Notes under the pieces: model-generated | Database searches by the model: none | Seen by the model: only the letters and a program-made list of their open reading frames with translations | What the model was told of the DNA's origin: nothing | Program-made: the position numbers and the translations under genes | NCBI RefSeq assembly: GCF_002289565.1 | Contig: NZ_NTFY01000067.1 | Span: 50,662-114,661 of the forward strand | Direction of reading: 5' to 3' | Length of the DNA stretch: 64,000 bases | Source: Rhodopirellula sp. SM50 | GTDB lineage: Bacteria > Planctomycetota > Planctomycetia > Pirellulales > Pirellulaceae | Shown: one piece after another, positions 48,521 through 59,400 of the stretch | How positions within the stretch are numbered: the first letter of the stretch is position 1 | Layout of the letters: every line of letters begins with the position of its first letter

Positions 48521-49102
48521 ATGGAATTTGACGTCGAAAAACTGACGCTGCAAGAAACCTATCTGCGTCTGGTGCAATTGATCACGCCCCGACCGATCGC
48601 TTGGGTTTCGACGCTGTCGGTCGACGGCGTGCCAAACCTGGCACCGTTTTCATTCTTCAGCGGCGTCGGTGCGAACCCGCCGACGGTCTGCTTCGCCCCG
48701 GCCAACAACGCCCAGGGATTGCCCAAAGACACGCTGGAAAACGTGCGGCGGACCGGTCAGTTTGTGGTCAACATCGTGACCGAGTCGGTCGCCCAAGCGA
48801 TGCACCGCAGCAGCGACGAAGTGGGGTCGGAAATCGACGAATTTCAACACGTCGGCGTCGAGCCGATCGAATCGGTCAAAGTCCAACCGCCCCGCGTTCG
48901 ATCGGCCGTAGCCGCCATGGAGTGCACCCTGCATTCGGCGATCACACTGGGAACCGGCCCCGCCGGAGCGAATCTGGTAATCGGAAACGTCGTCTACTTC
49001 CACGTCGACGACAACCTGGTCGACCAAAAAGCCCTGCACACGATCGCACGCGTCGGACGCCGCGAATACACGGAAGTCAAAGAGACCTTCCGTTTAGAGT
49101 GA
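48521..49102 (+). CDS. Flavin-reductase-like (FMN-binding split barrel) protein
   Basis: The 193-residue protein is a member of the flavin reductase / flavoredoxin family: YLRLVQLITPRPIAWVSTLS, GVPNLAPFSFFSGVGANPPT, FAPANNAQGLPKDTLENVRR, TGQFVVNIVTESVAQAMHRS, then SEIDEFQHVGVEPIESVKVQ, LHSAITLGTGPAGANLVIGN and a C-terminal VGRREYTEVKETFRLE. It binds FMN and may reduce flavin for a partner or serve in redox regulation. It is 27 bp downstream of the IMPase-like gene on the same strand, so one transcript is likely. It converges on the NRPS gene. Confidence 0.9.
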   Translation: MEFDVEKLTLQETYLRLVQLITPRPIAWVSTLSVDGVPNLAPFSFFSGVGANPPTVCFAPANNAQGLPKDTLENVRRTGQFVVNIVTESVAQAMHRSSDEVGSEIDEFQHVGVEPIESVKVQPPRVRSAVAAMECTLHSAITLGTGPAGANLVIGNVVYFHVDDNLVDQKALHTIARVGRREYTEVKETFRLE

Positions 49103-49117
49103 AGGCAACGGGGGCTG

Positions 49118-49166
49118 AGTACTCAGTACTCAGTACCCAGTACCCAGTACCCAGTACCCAGTACCC
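49118..49166. repeat. Heptanucleotide microsatellite (AGTACYC)x7
   Basis: Two AGTACTC units are followed by five AGTACCC units, starting 15 bp after the stop codon of the flavin-reductase-like gene. Such arrays are prone to slippage. Confidence 0.95.
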
Positions 49167-49348
49167 AAACCCGGCCTTCCCCGTGGCGGTTTTAATCGCC
49201 CGGTCCGGCCGCTCGTCTGATCTCTCGTCTTTCCAGGTTTCCGTGCCATGCCCCAGGCCCGAACGCTTGCGCGAATCGGCTGATGTCAATTGTGTTTTTG
49301 ATGCCCAGCCGGTCCATGCTCCTCCATTGCGTTCCAGGGTCTTGCCCC

Positions 49349-49378
49349 CATCATTCTGCCCCGAATCATTCTGCCATC
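49349..49378. repeat. CATCATTCTGCC / ATCATTCTGCC repeat pair (family I), copy 2
   Basis: The sequences catcattctgccccg and aatcattctgcc lie directly beside one another and overlap the end of the NRPS reading frame. Related to 21808-21845. Confidence 0.7.
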
Positions 49379-52300
49379 CCTCCCCTGATTCCCGCTGCAG
49401 CCACAAACCGTGCAATCTGCTCGGCGATCTGGCCGGCTCCGGGCGACTTCACCATGCTGTGGTGATGCCCGCTGACCATGTCAACGGTGACTTGGCCGGT
49501 CCAACGTCCCCAACCACGATCGGGACGTTCATCGGCCTTTCCGGGAACATCACGTGGACGCAACAGCAACACAGGCACGTCCATCGGTTGAATCTCATAC
49601 CCTTGGCAAAGCTCCACGTGGTGGGCGAACAACCGCTGTAGATCGGCGATGGCTTTCTGGACGACCGCCGTCGGCGTGTCCACTTGCAGCACACCCAGTC
49701 GCTGCGCGTGTTCGTACAACAGCGGCAACTGCTCGTCGGCGGAAAGTTCGCTCAATTCGTCCAGCGACAGCTCCAGACCATACTCCAGTCCCGCCGATGC
49801 CGCTTCCGGATCGCTCCGTTCGGGAACCGTGGAATCCAGCAGAATCAATCCCGCCACGTCCGCGCCGTCGGCGGCAAGCTGCCGTGCGACTTCAAACGCG
49901 ATCACGCCGCCGAGTGACCAACCGCCGACGAAATAGCGACCCGACCGCTGGCGATGGCGGATCGATCGGACATAGTCACTTGCCATTTCACTCAACGTGC
50001 TCGGCAGACGTTCGTCACCGTGTAATCCCCGCGAACGAATCGCCACCAGCGGCTGATCGTCGGGAAGCATCCCCGCCAGTTCGCGGTAACAGACGACGAT
50101 GCCGCCCGGCGGATGGATCATGAACACGGGGGCCGCAGCGCCGGATCGTTTCAGTTCCACCAGCAACGTCTCGGCATCCTTCGTCGATTCGGTCTCCGTT
50201 TCCGAAACGGCAGTCCGACAACCGTGGATCGACGCGTCTCCGAAACGGGTTCGAAGACTCGGTTCATGCAGATCCACCAAACGCCTTGCGACCGAACGGA
50301 TGTCGCCCAAATCAAACAGCAACGCGGTGGGGATCGAGAAACCAAGCTCATCGGACAACTCAGACGTCAGCACCGCTGCCTGCAACGACGTTCCCCCGGC
50401 TTCGAAAAAATTGACGTCGATTCCGATGGAATCCTGCTCCAGCGCCGCGGCGAAGCGTTGCTCCAAAAATTGTTCCAGTTCGTTGCGCGGCCGCAACACA
50501 CTGTCGGTCGACGCGTCCTTGGACACCGGTTCGGGTAGCCGCTTGCGATCAATCTTTCCGTTCGTATTGAGCGGAAGTTGATCCAGCAGGTGGATCGACG
50601 CGGGACGCTTGTACGGGGGCAGGCTGGCCGCGAGATGACGGTTGAGTGCGTCGTGTTGCGATGCGTCGACCCCGGCGATGAAGGCGACAAGACGTTCTGC
50701 TGACGTTCCGGCCTGGATCACTTTGACCGCCGCCCGCTCGACGCCAGGGAACCGCTCGATCGTCTGCTCGATTTCCTCCAATTCAATCCGGTACCCACGC
50801 AGTTTGACTTGGTGATCGACGCGGCCGAGAAACTCGATCGTGCCATCGCCGCGCCGCCGGCCGAGGTCACCCGTCAGATAGACTCGGCTCGGTTTGCCGT
50901 CGCCGTCAAGGATGTGTTGCGAAGTGATGAAGGCTTGCTCGGTCAATTCAGGTTGACTGAGATACCCGTCTGCCAATCCGCGACCGCTGATCACGAGCTG
51001 TCCCGGAACGCCCACGGGGACCGGTGCCAGCAGCGGGTCGACCACGTGAACGTGCACCCCGTCAATCTCGCGGCCGATCGGAATGCGACTCCCCGGCGTG
51101 ACTTCCGTCACTCGATGCGCGGTGACTTGGCAAGCGGCCTCGGTCGGACCATAGAAATTCCACAGTTCACCATCGACTTGTGAATGAATTGATTTTGGCA
51201 ACTCCGACGGCATCGCTTCACCGCCCGTCCAGATTTGACGCACCGACGTGCACTCGGCAAATCGGGGATGCGACGCGAGCGCCCGCAAGACGCTGGGCAC
51301 GGCCTGCAGAATCGTGACGCGATCGCGAATGATTTGTTCGATCAACTGGTCCAAATCCAGGCGTCCGGGATCATCGGGCCACACCAGTGACGCCTTCTGT
51401 TGGGCGGTTGTCACGACCAGTGGCAACGTCGCATCGAACTGATGGGACAACAAGATCAGCGCACGATCGGAGGGTGAAAACGGCGTCGCACGCTGTTGCC
51501 AACGCATCGCATTGGTGATCGCGGCGTGGGAGACCATGACGCCTTTCGGGCGTCCGGTCGAACCCGAGGTGTAGATCACGTAGGCGAGGTCGTCGGGCGA
51601 ACCATGATGACAGGTCGCTGTATCCTGGAGAGCCACTTCGTCCACCGAGATGACGTCCACGCCGAGCGTGTTCGCCCAGGGATCGTTCGCGGCGGCCACG
51701 ACGAATTCAATCACCGCGTCGCGTCTCAGCGTTTCCGGTGTGACCGCCGGTTGATCGGCGTCGATCGGAATTGGCGTCGCACCGCAGTGCATCACGCCTA
51801 GGATTCCGACCCAGGCATCGCGTCCGCGTTTCATGCACACCGGAACCATCGCGCCGGGTTTGACACCGCGCCGCAGCAGACTTGTCGCGAAACGTTGTGC
51901 GTCGACGACGATTTCGTGATCCGAATCGCCGAGCAAGTCGATCAACGTCTCACGCGGGACGGGAGAATCGTCTGGATCGGGTCGTTGATCATCTGCCCAG
52001 CGGGCATGCTTCACCGGACATTGCGGATCGGCGACCAGCTGACCGGACAATGCGATGAATTGCCGGGCCATCGAATCGATCGTGTCAGCGGCAAACAGGT
52101 CGCGGCAATAACAGATCATGCCACGAAGCTCATCGCCATGCAGTTCGAAGACAAACTCAACGTCGTAATGACAGCTGGTGTGCTGGACCGGAAAACTTTC
52201 TTGTCGCATGCCGGCAAAGTCGTCAAAGACGTGTTCGTTGCCGATGACGAATCCCGCTCGGCCCTGCTCGCTGGCGATCTGTGATTTTTCGAACGTGCAG

Positions 52301-53478
52301 GAGACTTGAAACAGCGGATGGCGACGCAGGTCACGCCCGACGCCACTGGCGCGAACAATTTCAGCCAGCGGTAGCGATTCGCCCGCCAGCGCGTCGATCA
52401 TGGTTCGTCCGACCGTCGCGATCAGTGCTTCCAGCGTCGGGTTGTTTGACAAATCAACGGTGATCGGAAGCAGATTGACGAAGAAACCGACCGTCTTTTC
52501 GAACTCCCGCTGGCTTCGTCCCGAGAACGGGGTTCCGATCGAAAATGAATCCTGGCCCGCGAACCGTCCGACCAGCACCTGTAGCAACGCCATCACCACG
52601 ACGTTTCCGGTCACTCCCAATCGACGCGAAAGCCCCGTGACCTTGGCGCCCATTCCGGGCGGGAACTTCAGCGGAACCACCGACGCACGGTGCGTGAACG
52701 ATGCGGGGCGAACAAAATCCGTCGGCCACTGGATCACCGGTGGCACATCGGCCAATTGATGTTGCCAATACGCAGCGATCTTTTTGCCCCGGTCGCTGGC
52801 CACCAGATCGGCCTGGGCGCGCACGAAACGTTCGTAGTTGCACGGCGCAGGTGGCAGATTCGGTTTCCGGCCGTTCGCCAGCGCGGGATACAGCTGGCGG
52901 ATCTCGTCCATGATCAAGACCAACGACCAGAAGTCGACCACGATGTGATGTGTGGTCGCAACCATGACGACATCATCGGCGGCGATTCGAAAGGCTGCCA
53001 GACGGAGCAACGGGCCACGCGTCAAATCGAACGGGCGGTTGATCTCTTCGGTCACCCGTGCGGCCAGTTCCGCTTGGCTTGCCGAGGGCGTCTCGACCAC
53101 CCGAAACTCCGGCGTCAACGTCGGCTGAATCCGCTGGACGGGCTGATGAGTCAAATCCGATTCGGCGAACACCGTCCGCAACGCGCTGTGCCGGTCGACA
53201 AGCGTTTCGACAGATTTTCGCATCGCATCCAGGTCGATTGCCGAGCGAAACCGAGACGGCAGCGAAACGTTGTACGCGGTGACCTGTGGCGCCCGCTGGA
53301 ATGCGTACCACAACGCTTGTTGCCCCGCCGAAAGCGGAAACTCGTCGGAAGGGTGCTGTTGCTGTTCGCCCTGTGCAGCCGCCTTTTCCTTCAACAAACG
53401 GGCCAGCAATTCACGTTTCTGTTGGCCTGACAAACCGTCCAACGCGTCATTCACGGGGCTGTCCGGGGACGGTGCCAT
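49366..53478 (-). CDS. Single-module non-ribosomal peptide synthetase, C-A-T-TE
   Basis: I chose the ATG at 53478 (MAPSPDSPVNDALDGLSGQQ); the frame is open 36 bp further. The 1370-residue enzyme has an N-terminal helical docking segment (GQQKRELLARLLKEK) and a condensation domain with HHIVVDF at about residue 178 (HHxxxD, the usual Gly replaced by Phe). An adenylation domain follows (YTSGSTGRPKG about 636, FYGPTEAACQ, YLTGDLGRR, NGKIDRKRL), then a carrier domain (FFEAGGTSLQAA about 1028) and a thioesterase (FVGGWSLGGVIAFEVARQL about 1188). It should condense the chain made by the upstream PKS with one amino acid and release the product. The PKS reading frame overlaps its start by 32 bp. The amino acid is not predictable with confidence. 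Confidence 0.93.
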   Translation of the reverse strand: MAPSPDSPVNDALDGLSGQQKRELLARLLKEKAAAQGEQQQHPSDEFPLSAGQQALWYAFQRAPQVTAYNVSLPSRFRSAIDLDAMRKSVETLVDRHSALRTVFAESDLTHQPVQRIQPTLTPEFRVVETPSASQAELAARVTEEINRPFDLTRGPLLRLAAFRIAADDVVMVATTHHIVVDFWSLVLIMDEIRQLYPALANGRKPNLPPAPCNYERFVRAQADLVASDRGKKIAAYWQHQLADVPPVIQWPTDFVRPASFTHRASVVPLKFPPGMGAKVTGLSRRLGVTGNVVVMALLQVLVGRFAGQDSFSIGTPFSGRSQREFEKTVGFFVNLLPITVDLSNNPTLEALIATVGRTMIDALAGESLPLAEIVRASGVGRDLRRHPLFQVSCTFEKSQIASEQGRAGFVIGNEHVFDDFAGMRQESFPVQHTSCHYDVEFVFELHGDELRGMICYCRDLFAADTIDSMARQFIALSGQLVADPQCPVKHARWADDQRPDPDDSPVPRETLIDLLGDSDHEIVVDAQRFATSLLRRGVKPGAMVPVCMKRGRDAWVGILGVMHCGATPIPIDADQPAVTPETLRRDAVIEFVVAAANDPWANTLGVDVISVDEVALQDTATCHHGSPDDLAYVIYTSGSTGRPKGVMVSHAAITNAMRWQQRATPFSPSDRALILLSHQFDATLPLVVTTAQQKASLVWPDDPGRLDLDQLIEQIIRDRVTILQAVPSVLRALASHPRFAECTSVRQIWTGGEAMPSELPKSIHSQVDGELWNFYGPTEAACQVTAHRVTEVTPGSRIPIGREIDGVHVHVVDPLLAPVPVGVPGQLVISGRGLADGYLSQPELTEQAFITSQHILDGDGKPSRVYLTGDLGRRRGDGTIEFLGRVDHQVKLRGYRIELEEIEQTIERFPGVERAAVKVIQAGTSAERLVAFIAGVDASQHDALNRHLAASLPPYKRPASIHLLDQLPLNTNGKIDRKRLPEPVSKDASTDSVLRPRNELEQFLEQRFAAALEQDSIGIDVNFFEAGGTSLQAAVLTSELSDELGFSIPTALLFDLGDIRSVARRLVDLHEPSLRTRFGDASIHGCRTAVSETETESTKDAETLLVELKRSGAAAPVFMIHPPGGIVVCYRELAGMLPDDQPLVAIRSRGLHGDERLPSTLSEMASDYVRSIRHRQRSGRYFVGGWSLGGVIAFEVARQLAADGADVAGLILLDSTVPERSDPEAASAGLEYGLELSLDELSELSADEQLPLLYEHAQRLGVLQVDTPTAVVQKAIADLQRLFAHHVELCQGYEIQPMDVPVLLLRPRDVPGKADERPDRGWGRWTGQVTVDMVSGHHHSMVKSPGAGQIAEQIARFVAAAGIRGGMAE

Positions 53479-56400
53479 CGAGCAGTTGTGCCAACAAGGC
53501 GTCGACGTTGGCATCCGACATCGCCGGCAATTGCTCCAGCAATTCTGCTGCCGTCACGCCGCTGGTTTCCTGGTCACCGGTCTCCGCGTCGGTCGTCGCC
53601 GCTGGGTTCGGCTGCGATGTGCTTGCGTCGATGATCGTTGACACGTTTCGGCAGACCTCCCGCAAGCTTTCGCTGCGCATCAATTCGGAAATCGGCAAAT
53701 CAATCTCCAATCGGCTTTCGATCCAGTTTCGCATCTCCACCGCCATCAGGGAATCCAGCCCCATCGACAACAGGGTCCGGTCCCAGGGCATGTTTTCAAG
53801 GGCGATCCCCAGCAACGAAGCCGCCTTGAATCCGATGATTTTAGCAACCATCGCGTCCCTTGCGTCGGCCGTCGCCTCGCGGACTTCCGCGGCCGTGGCC
53901 AAGCGGTCGCCGTCGCTGGTTTCTTCCGGCATTCCACGCAACAAATGGGCAAAACGCGGCGACACTTCCCCGGTGATGCCCAGCCCCCGCCAGCGCATCC
54001 AATCCATCCTCAGCACACTTTGCTGAACGGCGTCGGTTTGCATCGCCTGTTCCAAACAACGCATCGCCTCGTCGGCGGAGAACGTCAACACGCCCTGCCG
54101 CTCCAATCGCTCGCTCAGTTCACTGCGCCGGGCCAGATAGCCGACCTGACCGACATGTCCCCAATTGAGGGCCAAGCCGGGCATGCCGAGAGATCGCCGG
54201 TAATGGGCCAACGAATCCAGGAACGCGTTCGCCGCGGCGTAATTCGCCTGTCCGGCATGCCCGAAGATACTTGAGAGCGACGAAAAGAGAACGAAGTGAT
54301 CGAGGTCTTGGTCGCACGTCGCCGCATGCAGATTCCAGCCCCCCAAAACTTTCGGGCCGAGCACCCGATCCAGCGTCGCACGGTCCAGATCGACCAACAA
54401 GCGATCTTCAAGAATCATCGCCGTGTGAAAGACTCCGGCGAGCGGCGGACAGTCGCGATCGATTTGATCGACCACCGATTGCACCGAAGCCGTCGAGGTC
54501 AGGTCCACCGGCATCACGCGAACATCAATCCCGGCCGCCGTCCACTCCTCCAAAACCGATTGCGTGTCTGCCGCAACGACTGCGCTGCGTCCGCCCAGCA
54601 CTAAGTGTTTCGCACCGCAATCGACCAGCCACTGCGCCACGCGCAATCCGAATCCGCCCAACCCGCCGGCGAGCCAGTAGGTCCGCTCGGCGGACAAGCG
54701 AAGGGGTTCGTACTGTCCGGCGAAGACGTCCGACGGGGCCTCTCGGTAATCCACGACGACCTTGCCGATGTGTTTTCCCTGTTGCATGAACCGAAACGCA
54801 TCGCGTGTTTCATCGACATCAAAGGTCGTGACCGGCAGCGGTGACAGTTCGCCGGAATCAAAACGCGTCACCAGACGGCGAAGCATCTGGCCCATCCGTT
54901 CGGGTTGTTCGCGAAACAGTTGATCCAGGTCGATCGCAAACAGCGCGAGATTGTTTTTGAAAATCTCCAGCCCCAACGAGGCGTCTGAATAGATGTCGCG
55001 TTTGCCGATTTCTAAAAAGCGTCCGCCCGTTTTCAGAATCGACAATCCTTTGGGGATCGCTTCACCGGGCAGCGAATTCAGGATCGTATCGACACCTTCA
55101 CCGTCGGTCTGTTCCAGCGTCTCGCGTGCAAATTGCAGATCGCGCGAATTCATCACCGCTTCGGCACCCAACTGGCGAACAAACTCTCGCTTCTCATCAG
55201 TACCGGCGGTGGCCAGCAACCTGGCGCCGCCGAGTTTTGCCAATTGCATCGCCGCGATGCCCACGCCGCCGCTGGCCGAATGAATCAAGACGCGTTCGCC
55301 GGGGCGGATGCGGGCGCATTCATTCAATGCATACTCGGCCGTCAAGAACGCGATCGGGATGGTTGCGGCTTGCTGATGCGAGATCGACTTTGGTTTCGCC
55401 GCGACCAAGTGTTGGTTGACGATGACGTGAGTGGCGAACGAACCCGGCGCGACGGCGATCACTTCATCGCCGACCTTGAACTCGGTGATTTCCGGGCCGA
55501 CACGGCTGATCCGGCCGCTGCATTCGGCGCCCAGCAGAACGGGGCCATCGGGCAACCCCGGATACAAATCCAGCGACTTCATCACGTCACTGAAATTCAA
55601 TCCCGTCGCCAAAATTTCAATCTCCACCTGTCCTTCAGCGGGGCGGACCGAAGGGACAGATTCGTAACGCAGTTGGTCGATCGACGACGAATCGCCCAGC
55701 CGCAGGGCGCTCGGACTACGGCGGCGGCTCTCCGGATGAAGCGGTTGTTCTTCCACAGGGACAAAACGCCGGACCCAACGGATTGAATCGCGAATCATCA
55801 CTTCGTCTTCGTCGTCGATTCGCCCAACCAGCTCTGCCAGCAAGTCGTCGGCAATCGGTGATGCGACATTCGGCGACTCCGTGGGAGCCAAATCGATCAG
55901 CTTGGTTTTGAAACGACTGCATTCGCTCGCGATCACTCGTCCGAAACCGATCAGCGGACCGGCCGCGACCGAAATCGGCAGCATCGTTTCATCCGGCGGC
56001 TGAGCGCCGCAGGTCACGAGGGACAGTCGAGCGATGTTGGATTGCCGGCTCGAATCCGCCGCCGATTGCCAGGCGGCGACCAAATGCAGCGGCGCCAACG
56101 TCGTCAGGACGGTCGACTTGTTCAGCGTGTCGCCAGAGAGTTCGACGTTGTCGGGCGAATCTAGACCCCACAGATAGACCGCGTCGGTCACTCCATCTCC
56201 GATGTCTGTCAACAATCGATCGAATTCATCTCGGTTCTCGGGATCGATGATGAACGATTCGTCACGCAACCGTTTGAAGTTGGCGCCGTGCTGGACGGTG
56301 ATGATTTTTTCGCCGGCGGGCAATCGATCCAGCAATTCATCGGCTAGTCCGCTCTGGTCGCAAAAGACCAGCCATTTCCGGTTTTCAGTGTCGGCGTCGT

Positions 56401-59400
56401 GCGGCTGTGTCATGGCTGCCGGCTTCCAAACGTATCGGTACAACAATTCGTCCACGGAACCTTCCAGGTTCATTCGTGTTACCGAAACCGATTCAAATCT
56501 GCGGATCGCGATGCAGTGGTTTTGATCGGCGTCATAGATGTCGATATCGGCGATCATTCGATAGTCGTCTTTCGAGATCAGCCGCACATGCGCCGTTAAC
56601 GGCGAACACGCTTTGCGAAAGACGTCAAACGATGCGATCTGTTGAGGCAGGTACAAGCCGTCGATGACATCGTCAAAATTGGGACTGGCAATGATCATGC
56701 CGTGAAAGCAACTGTCCAACAGCGCCGACCCGAATCCGAGCGGATCCGCGGCGTCGCGGACGTCTTCGGCGTCCGGGAATTCGACCGCAACGATGGCTTC
56801 GTAAGGTCCACGCCAGCCTTCGGTGACGCCGCGGAAGCGTGGCCCGTAATTCAGACCCAATTGATCGCAATAGCGGTAAAGCCGGTCCGCCGAAACCGAT
56901 TCAGTGGCTCGTCGCCGGGCTTCGTCCAGCGCCGGGCGATCTGACAGCCGTGCGCTGGCGATACTACTCAAATCCGCCACCGCCAACGGTTGCCAATTCG
57001 ATTGATCGATCCCGCTGCAAGAGAGCGAAACCTGTCGACGCTGTGGTGCATAGTCGATTTGAATTCGTACCGGAGCGTCCTCGCCGAGCAGACAAGGGTT
57101 TTGCAATCGAAATCGTTTCAGCGAGACGGCATCCTCGTCGCCGACGACTGCGCCGGTGGCGATGGCCAATTCCAACATTGCCGCGGCCGGCATCATGCAT
57201 GCGTTGCGAACGCGGTGGTCGGCCAATGATCCCTGCAAGCGAAGATCAATGCGCGTCTGCCAACTGGGGGCGGGGCCATCGAGCCTCTGTCCCAAGATCG
57301 ATTCACCCGGGTTGGACTGACGACTCAATTTTGATTCATAAGATTCGAACCACAGCGATTGCCGATTCATCACCATCGCCGGCAGTTTGACGTACCGGGC
57401 GTCAGCCGGGGCGTTCAAGTTCCAATCGAGCGGATAACCCCAGGCGTACAGTTGGCCCAATGATTCGGCCATCACGGTGTCGTCGTCTTTCTTTCGATTC
57501 AGTGACGCGACCGCCAAGATCGATTGTTGATGTTTGGCAAAGCACTCGGCGATCGCGTAACGCAAAACGGGGTGCGGTCCGACTTCGATCGCCAACTCGA
57601 TGCCCTGCCTCGCCAGCACGTCCATCGCGTCGGAAAACCGCACGCTCTTGCGAACGTTCTGCCACCAGTACTCCCCGTCGACCTCCGTGCCCGGCATCAC
57701 GTCGCCGGTCACCGTCGACACAAACGGCGTGTGCGTCGGTTTCGGTTGAATCGTCGCCAGTGATCGCAACAGTTCGTCGCGGACGGGATCCATCTGGGCG
57801 CTATGGAACGCGTATTCGACGTCCAGACGTCGACAAAAGATGCCCGCCTGGTCCAGCCGTTGAAACAACGCTTCGATCTCGACGTCGCATCCCGACACGG
57901 TCAGCGACGCCGGGCCGTTGATCGCGGCGATGGAAACGCGATCACCGAGAGGGGCAATCCAGGGCTCGATTTCCTGTGGCGAGAGTCCCACGGCGATCAT
58001 CGCCCCCTTGCTGGTCGCGGCATCCATCGTGCGACCGCGATGGATGGCGACCAAACAGGCGTCGGTAAAGTCGAGGGCGCCGGCAACGTGAGCCGCAGCG
58101 ATCTCTCCCACACTGTGCCCGACGATGATCGAGGGGCGAATGCCTTTGGATTGCCAAACCGCCGCCAGCGCGACTTGCAGGGCAAACAGACTCGGTTGAG
58201 CGATCGCGGTTTCATTCATTCGCGATTCGTCTTCACCACGCCGCAATTCTTCAATCAACGACCACGCGACGTGCTTGGAAAACTCTCGGTCGCAACGTTC
58301 AATCGTGTCACGGAAGATCGAATTGGATTCCAGCAATCCGCGTCCCATCGCCCACCACTGCGGCCCCTGGCCGCTGCAGACAAAAGCGATCGGCGGCGTC
58401 GAGGGCGCGTCTTGGCCATGGGAATTCAAGTGCACACGCTGGGCATGGGATTCACAGTCGCCGGCGATGTCGCGAAGCTGGCGAACCCAATCGCGACGAT
58501 CGCGCCCCACCACCACGCTCCGCCAATCGTGATGCGTCCGCCGTCGCGCCGCGGTTGCGACAACGTCGGCCAAGCAAACGTCGCCTTGATCCAACCAGTC
58601 GGCCAGTCGCGACGCGGTCTCGGCCAAAGCGGTCTTGTCGTGCGCTGAAATCGGCAACATCAGCGGCGGGGTGTCGACCGCTGGAGCTATACGTTTCGGA
58701 ACCTCTTGCGGCGGTTGTCCCAAGATCACATGGGCGTTGGCGCCGCCGTAGCCGAAACCGTTGATTCCGGCCAACCGTGGTCCGTCGCAATCCCACGGTT
58801 CGGTCGAACGGGGAACCCGCAATCCGTTGGCGTCGAACTGGATGTCCGGGTTGGGCGTTTCGAAGTTCAGGTGCGCGGGGATGGTTTGATGCTTCAGCGA
58901 CAGCGCGACCTTGATCACACTGGCGATCCCCGCGCCGGCCTCGAGATGACCAATGTTGGTTTTCACGCTGCCGATGCGACAGACGCTCGAGCCGGTGCGG
59001 CCATAACAATGCGAGATCGCGCGGGCTTCGATCGGATCGCCGATCGGCGTGCCGGTCCCGTGCGCTTCGACGTAACTGATGGCTCGGCCGGCCAAGCCCG
59101 CCGATTGCAGGGCCGATTCGATCAACGCTTGCTGGGCCGTTTGGCTGGGCACGGTCATGCCGTCGGTGCGGCCGTCTTGATTGGTCGACGATCCCTGGAT
59201 GACCGCGTAGATCGAATCACCATCGGCGATCGCGTCATCGAGTCGCTTCAACAGCACCATCCCGGCACCTTCGCTGCGGACGTAGCCGTTGGCCGAGGCA
59301 TCAAAGGTCTTGCAGCGTCCATCGGGTGAAAGCACCCCGAGCTGGCTGAAGGCGACGAAAAAGTCCGGCAGGATCAACGCGTTGACGCCGCCGGCCAACG

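Noticed and set aside
58452..59009. Several open frames of 60-280 codons on the plus strand or in other minus frames across the PKS/NRPS
   Set aside because: All overlap the two long reading frames with complete domain sets. They are Arg/Ser/Pro-rich and lack motifs.
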